From: Malus domestica
Lineage: Eukaryota; Streptophyta; Magnoliopsida; Rosales; Rosaceae
DNA length: 64,000 nt
Assembly (NCBI RefSeq): GCF_042453785.1
Contig: NC_091669.1
Coordinates: 10,056,501 to 10,120,500, forward strand
Reading direction: 5' to 3'
A program made the translations under genes and the position numbers. The notes under the pieces are model-generated. The model ran no database searches. It was given only the letters and a program-made list of their open reading frames with translations, and was not told the origin of the DNA. Positions 59,194-64,000 of this stretch are shown one piece after another. How positions within the stretch are numbered: the stretch's first letter is position 1; each line of letters opens with the position of its first letter.

Positions 59194-60244
59194 CTCAGAT
59201 TTGTGGATGTCAGAGTGTATGCTTACTGTATGAGGGTATTTTAACAGCAAACGTGTATGGATCTATGAATTTGTAGTCTGTCTTGAGACAATGAATGGTG
59301 CAAACTTACAAAAAGTAAGGGCTGGATGTCAATAATTTTGGCAGTGCCGATGAAATTCACAGGGTGATGACAAAGCTAAATTAAAAGAACAAACTAACAA
59401 TGGGATGAAATAGAAAGCTAGGTCCCCTCCCCCCGCCCCCCAAAACCCCTCTTTCAAGATAACATTTAAGTGGCAAAGACACCACCCCCCAACCCCTCTT
59501 TCAAGATGACATTTAAGTGGCAAAGACCATCACGTAATGAGTACTATGGCCTAGTTCCCGCAACTCTACCCTAATAAGTTTTGCATTTCCCTTCATTTGC
59601 AGAGGACCCTCACTATGCTTCAATTCTAAATGCGTTATTACAATAATTTAAAGGAGGGAAGTTTTGAACTCGGATTACATGGGTAGAAAGTTAGAAACCT
59701 AACACTTTATCTATTAGGATGTTGGACCACGTGGATGACATAGATTTCAATGTGTTGAAAACACGGTATAGTACACCAAATATCATAATACAAGTGGTTG
59801 AACACTTGAAAAAACAATTTACAACCATTTATATTGTGACATTTGGTGTACCGAACCACGTTCTCAGCGCATGAAAACATAATTTCAAAGGCTTAGAACC
59901 TTTTGCTCATGCCGCCCCTATTTTCTATGCATTTTAGTTCAACACTAGATATTTGTACCCACACGTTGCTGAGGGATTGAAAATTTTATGAAAGATTATG
60001 CAACTTCATTCTCTTCATAAGCAATGTCTGAGTTAATTTTGTTCCATTTATGCAGCAATGAGAAATTGTAGAAAGGTAGAATTAACGTATGCCAAATGTA
60101 TTTCAATGGCACTAATTATATAGAATTGGAAAGTCAAATAAAACATATATAGCCACAAAATAGTAACTGGTGCAGATGAGATTAATCAACATCTACCAAA
60201 TCAAAAGTAGATGTACAATTGAAATAATAAACCTTGGTTTTTGT
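59194..60244. other. 5' flank of UGT-F and spacer
   Basis: No gene. It contains a 47 bp tandem duplication (59444-59527) and a C-rich tract near 59424-59442. A clear TATA box was not found. Confidence 0.4.
59444..59527. repeat. Tandem duplication, 47 bp x 2
   Basis: Two copies beginning 'aacccctctttcaagat', differing at one or two positions, in the UGT-F upstream region. Confidence 0.8.
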
Positions 60245-60388
60245 TCAAAAGGTCATGCAACGAGGGGAACATGATAAACCGGATAGAACACTATGAGAAC
60301 CAGTTTGGAAGAATTTTCCATAGTGATTCTTTCGTGCAACAACTACCATGAACTTTGGAGACCACCCTTCATCAAGAAGCTTGCAGGC
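60245..60388 (-). pseudogene. AGO4-clade Argonaute PIWI-domain exon fragment
   Basis: A minus-strand exon begins after acceptor TATTTCAG and encodes ACKLLDEGWSPKFMVVVARK followed by NHYGKFFQ. This matches a conserved PIWI segment of AGO4/AGO6/AGO9 proteins (ACKFLDE-W-PKFTVIVAQKNHHTKFFQ), nuclear Argonautes of RNA-directed DNA methylation. After FFQTGS the expected continuation is not recognisable (SVLSGLSCSPRC) and a TGA closes the frame at 60245. The following PIWI exons were not found downstream. It is therefore a degraded fragment or an exon of a decayed gene. A possible N-terminal exon on the same strand lies at 63360-63438, on the other side of a hAT insertion. Confidence 0.6.
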
Positions 60389-60397
60389 CTGAAATAC

Positions 60398-60400
<3 letters not shown>

Positions 60401-60431
<31 letters not shown>

Positions 60432-60432
60432 A
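60401..60432. repeat. (TA)n/(TG)n microsatellite
   Basis: TA units followed by TG units, just upstream of the Argonaute-like exon (in its intron). Confidence 0.85.
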
Positions 60433-60592
60433 AGAAATTTTAGATTTGAGCATTTCCTATTTCCAAGAAAGAATTAGAAAAAACATTTAAACTGGTGAAG
60501 GTTCAATTCATCATTTAAGACTTGGTCAAACTGTGATAAACTCACTCCATCCGTAAACAAAAGAAACCCAAACCAAGTTCAGCAAGAATTAT

Positions 60593-62532
60593 TAGGGGTG
60601 GTTCGGTATGGGATGCCGAACCGAAACCTTAGTCCCGATTCCCAAACCGAAAATTTTGGGATTCCCAATTTCAAGACCGGTCCCAAACCAAATTTTCAGG
60701 AATCCCGAAATAGTTTCTGTATTTCGGGACAATGGGAATCCCGAAATATTTTTGAACTTTTCAGCTTTTGGGCTATAATAACTTGGTTGTGGCTGTGCAG
60801 TGTGCAGAATAGCAAATCTGCACCGCATATCTTGGCTGTGCACTGCATATCTTGGCTGTGCAGTGAAGTGATCATCATAAAAGAACAGCACCACCTATCC
60901 ATTAAACACCACGAAATGAGCAAGACCATTTATTAATTTGAAACATAATATCAACACATGAGTCATGACTAATAAATTTCCAGATTAACTATCAATTTTC
61001 AGTTTTCACTACTTATTTCAACCACTTAACAAATACATACATTGCCCATAATTATATTCCAAAAAGGATGTTGTGTAAAGCAAACCCAAGTATACATTAT
61101 ACTACAGAAAGTGTTCACCTTTAGCTAAAATTTGAAGCCAGACTAGTGATAAAGATAACAGTAGAAATTATGTTTGGCTCCGGTTGTAGTGATAAACATC
61201 TGTAGAAACATGACTCCCACACATTTTACATTATTACATATAGTTGTTGGTAAACCTTTTCATATGCCATGATGATCCAAGTGACTTCATTTAAACCAAC
61301 TGCTCAACACACCATTTTTTTTCTTAAGATATCTCATTTCATATTTGTCCTTCCATACCACCAAATATATATACTCTCTCAAGACTCATCATGTCAACAG
61401 ATGAACATACATTGAAGTTTGAACAATCGTGTATACGCAAAAACAAAATAGCTTATAATTATATCAGGGGGCAAAAACTAGAGTTTACTAGGTTCCTTCA
61501 GAATCTCTTCTACGACTGACATAATTTGAGTCAGAGAAGTGGGATATGAACTTATAGTTTACATGTGTGCAAGTGTTCCCGTGAGTGAGGATCTGTGCAT
61601 GTGTAAACAGTTTAAAAGCACAGATAATGTCATGCTTTGATGACCATTCCAACAAAACGTTTTACAAGGAACAAAGAAACAAAAGTAAAAAAGCTCTGAT
61701 TGCAGAAGGTATTTTAGAAAACATGATTTACGTCAGGTTTCCTCCCCTCCCCCCTCTTTTAACCTCTCATTCCCTCTATAACCTCTCTGTCGATTCAAAA
61801 TCCCTAATTTTAAAAGCCCTAATTTAGAAACCCTAATTTCAGAATTCCTAATTCAGAAACCCAAATTCAAAATCCCTAATCGAATTTGGAATCAAACAAT
61901 TTGTATGAACTTTGGTTGAGTTTATTGCAGAAATTTCTTACCTTTTGCAGTGAGGAAGAGTGCGGACTGAGACGGAGAGTTTGATTCGGGAGCCGAATTC
62001 GGGTGGTATGGACAGTGTGTGAAGGCGCGATTCTGGTGAGGAGTGAGGACTGAGAGGAATGAGGACTGATGTGGGTAGATTCGGGATTCAGGCGATGGAT
62101 GTGGGAGGAGAGACAAATCGGCGAGGAGAGTGGTGAGGTTTCGTTCAAAAGATACTGAGGTGAGGTGAGGTGAGGTGAGGTTTTGAGTCTGAGGTGAGGT
62201 GAGTGTCGAGAGACTGAGAGAGAGAGTCGGAGACTGAGTTTGATAACTTTGATTTATATTCAACGGTTGAGATTAAATCTCAACATAATCCGACGTCTAT
62301 AAAAATTCTAAATATATATTTAAAAATTAAATAAAACATATATATATTTTTCTGTTCGGTTTGGGATAACCGAAATCCCAAAAACTTGAGACCGATTCCC
62401 GTGCCGAAATTTTGGGATCGGTTCTGTATTGGGTATCGAAATTTTCGAAAATTTCGGTTTGGGAATTTTTCGGTTCGGTTTCGGGAATTTTTCAGTTTGG
62501 TTTGGAATTTTTAGGATTTTTTTCTAGCCCTA
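60593..62532. mobile_element. Non-autonomous hAT transposon, 1.9 kb
   Basis: Starts 'taggggtggttcgg' and ends 'tttctagcccta', short inverted ends of hAT type. An exact 8 bp TSD AGAATTAT occurs at 60585-60592 and 62533-62540. Subterminal regions on both sides are rich in 'gggattcc' and 'ccgaaat' words in opposite orientation, which are likely transposase-binding repeats. The centre has an open minus-strand frame (61922-62263) that is low complexity, and no hAT transposase domain. Confidence 0.88.
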
Positions 62533-62540
62533 AGAATTAT

Positions 62541-63359
62541 GCACAACCTTTTTGAAAACTATATAATGAATTATAAAAAATTGTTAAACAAACATGGACC
62601 GGAGGTTATCTTAAAATTCATTTAAATGAAAAATGGTAGATTTGGTTCACTTGAGAGATGGTAACCTTTCAAAATACGATACTAATCAAAGTTGCATGTA
62701 AGGATGAAATGCATTAACACTTACACTTAATCACAAAAAACTAACAAAATTCTAATTTGTTTTTCTACTCAATGTTCTAGGAAATTGCCTAAACAGCAAA
62801 AAAACAATTGCACATGGAGCCTACAGGTCAAGATGATTGCCTGCCTTTTTATTTAAACCACAAATAAACACTTGCAATAGTTTCCTGATGACGATGGAGG
62901 GCATAATCAAAATGAATTTAACTCTTTATATATGTGGCATTACTCTTTTGAATAATACTACATCCGAAAAATATTATTTGATCCGGTTTACTGCTCTTTG
63001 AAGCACGATAAAAATCTAGCAACAATTCCGTAAAAAGAACATATATGTTACAAAATCGATTGAAAAAAATATAACAGAAGTCTACTCAATTCTTATTAAA
63101 GCATGCAAATTTCAATCTTTTGACCTCCTCTATTGGTGTCAACAATATCTAACTACTTTCCTTTATATGTAGTAATAAAATTTTCTTATATGCTTTCATT
63201 ATTGTTCCCTTTCCTACGTCATGGTTTCCCCGAATCTGTTTATTTCTAATCTAGCATTCCTTTACATGTCCACATATTTGCCTTCACTCCTCATTGCAAG
63301 TAAAAGCCAAAAAAGTAGAATTGCAATAAGCAGAAAAATCGAAGAAATCAAAGATTTAC
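62541..63359. other. Gene-free stretch, possibly intronic
   Basis: AT-rich with no recognisable coding segment. If the exons at 60245 and 63360 belonged to one gene, this would be its intron. Confidence 0.35.
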
Positions 63360-63438
63360 CTTAAATATGAAAAACGAATTTGAGACAATAATAGGTTTCT
63401 TAGACCTTCCACCATATGTTACCATGGTCCTGCCGCGC
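63360..63438 (-). other. Exon-like segment, possible start of an Argonaute-like gene
   Basis: Bounded by acceptor GTTATAG at 63439 and donor TTTAAG|GTAAAT at 63360. It contains an ATG (63423-63425) and encodes MVTYGGRSKKPIIVSNSFFI. The pattern G-x-K-x-P-I-x-x-x-x-N-x-F resembles the Argonaute N-domain start (RG-x-P-I-x-L-x-T-N-H-F), but the match is weak. A second short exon-like piece (about 63509-63538, ending GAAGAAG|GTAACC) lies upstream on the same strand. Confidence 0.35.
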
Positions 63439-63538
63439 CTATAACACAAACAAATAATATTTACAAATGAATATTAGATTTGAAAATCACTACAAAAAAA
63501 AGGGTTACCTTCTTCAAAACATATAGGACTGTAAGTCT

Positions 63539-64000
63539 GCAAACCATACCTCCAAAAAAGTTAAGAACCAAAGAAGCAGCAATCCAACACAGTTAAATCC
63601 CAAAGGAAGTTCAGTTAAATCAGTTTAAATGGAAAATGATTAGTCAAACTCAAACAACTAAATGGAGGAAAAATCAAATCGTAATATACAAATTAATTAT
63701 AGTCAGTTCCAAACTTCCAGAAGACCCTTGACATCTTAACTGTAGAAAGCAGATAGTGCGGTAAATTAAAATAAGATCCTTTAGAAGAAAAATTATTTTT
63801 TCTGGACTATAATAGTGAACTTTCATTTAATAAAAGCCAACATATGACTTTCATTTAAAAAAACGAAACTGAGATTCAAGTATTCAAAGTTACAATTCGT
63901 GCAGAATGGTAATCATACAATTAAAAAAAAATGGGCATGCAACACTAAAATACCTGTAATAGAAGCACACGAAGCGCTGGAAACTGGAATTTGCCTACTA
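63539..64000. other. Window end, no gene defined
   Basis: AT-rich. A possible exon end on the minus strand (TATTACAG|GTATTT near 63954) is too short to interpret. Confidence 0.3.

Noticed and set aside
61922..62263. Ser/Pro/Leu-rich minus-strand frame
   Set aside because: Low complexity (tandem GAGGT words on the plus strand) inside the non-autonomous hAT element.

Overview
The window is plant nuclear DNA: AT-rich, intron-containing genes and very dense transposable elements. Several short repeat families here (an RTE-type LINE with a TTG-repeat tail, a tRNA-derived SINE, small MITEs) look like those I associate with apple and pear, so my best guess is a Rosaceae genome, probably Maleae. That assignment is inference.

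The backbone is a minus-strand tandem cluster of six family-1 UDP-glycosyltransferase genes of the UGT85A type. Each has one intron at the same place, after a Leu-Lys-Gly stretch. In window order: UGT-A (8876-10589, intact), UGT-B (12989-14597, two-base deletion scrambling the last residues), UGT-C (21858-23449, intact), UGT-D (30289-31243, broken), UGT-E (39582-40572, broken) and UGT-F (49321-59193, interrupted by a young LTR retrotransposon but otherwise open). UGT85A enzymes transfer glucose from UDP-glucose to small acceptors in the cytosol; the acceptor cannot be read from sequence.

Most of the rest is transposons, many with recognisable target-site duplications (TSDs). They are: a 5.4 kb PIF/Harbinger element (1232-6643) carrying a solo LTR; a Mutator-like foldback element (7250-8231); a 776 bp element in the UGT-A promoter (10655-11430); a Mutator-type MITE (15771-15978); two related unclassified elements (17900-20202 and 34675-37835); a Tourist-like element (31321-32209); a SINE (37980-38148) abutting a hAT-type MITE (38165-38285); a composite LINE insertion (40599-48301) in the UGT-E leader; a foldback MITE inside a TA microsatellite (48856-49067); the gag-only LTR element in UGT-F (50021-57899); and a non-autonomous hAT element (60593-62532).

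Fragments of unrelated host genes also occur: an NRG2/DUF630-632-like piece (20782-21297), a VTI1-type SNARE start (25013-25061), a receptor-like cytoplasmic kinase exon (27505-27628), an unrecognised exon with good splice sites (28141-28269) and an AGO4-clade Argonaute PIWI exon (60245-60388). I found no rRNA, tRNA gene or CRISPR array. The main story is a glycosyltransferase cluster being duplicated and eroded by transposons, with one gene lost very recently.
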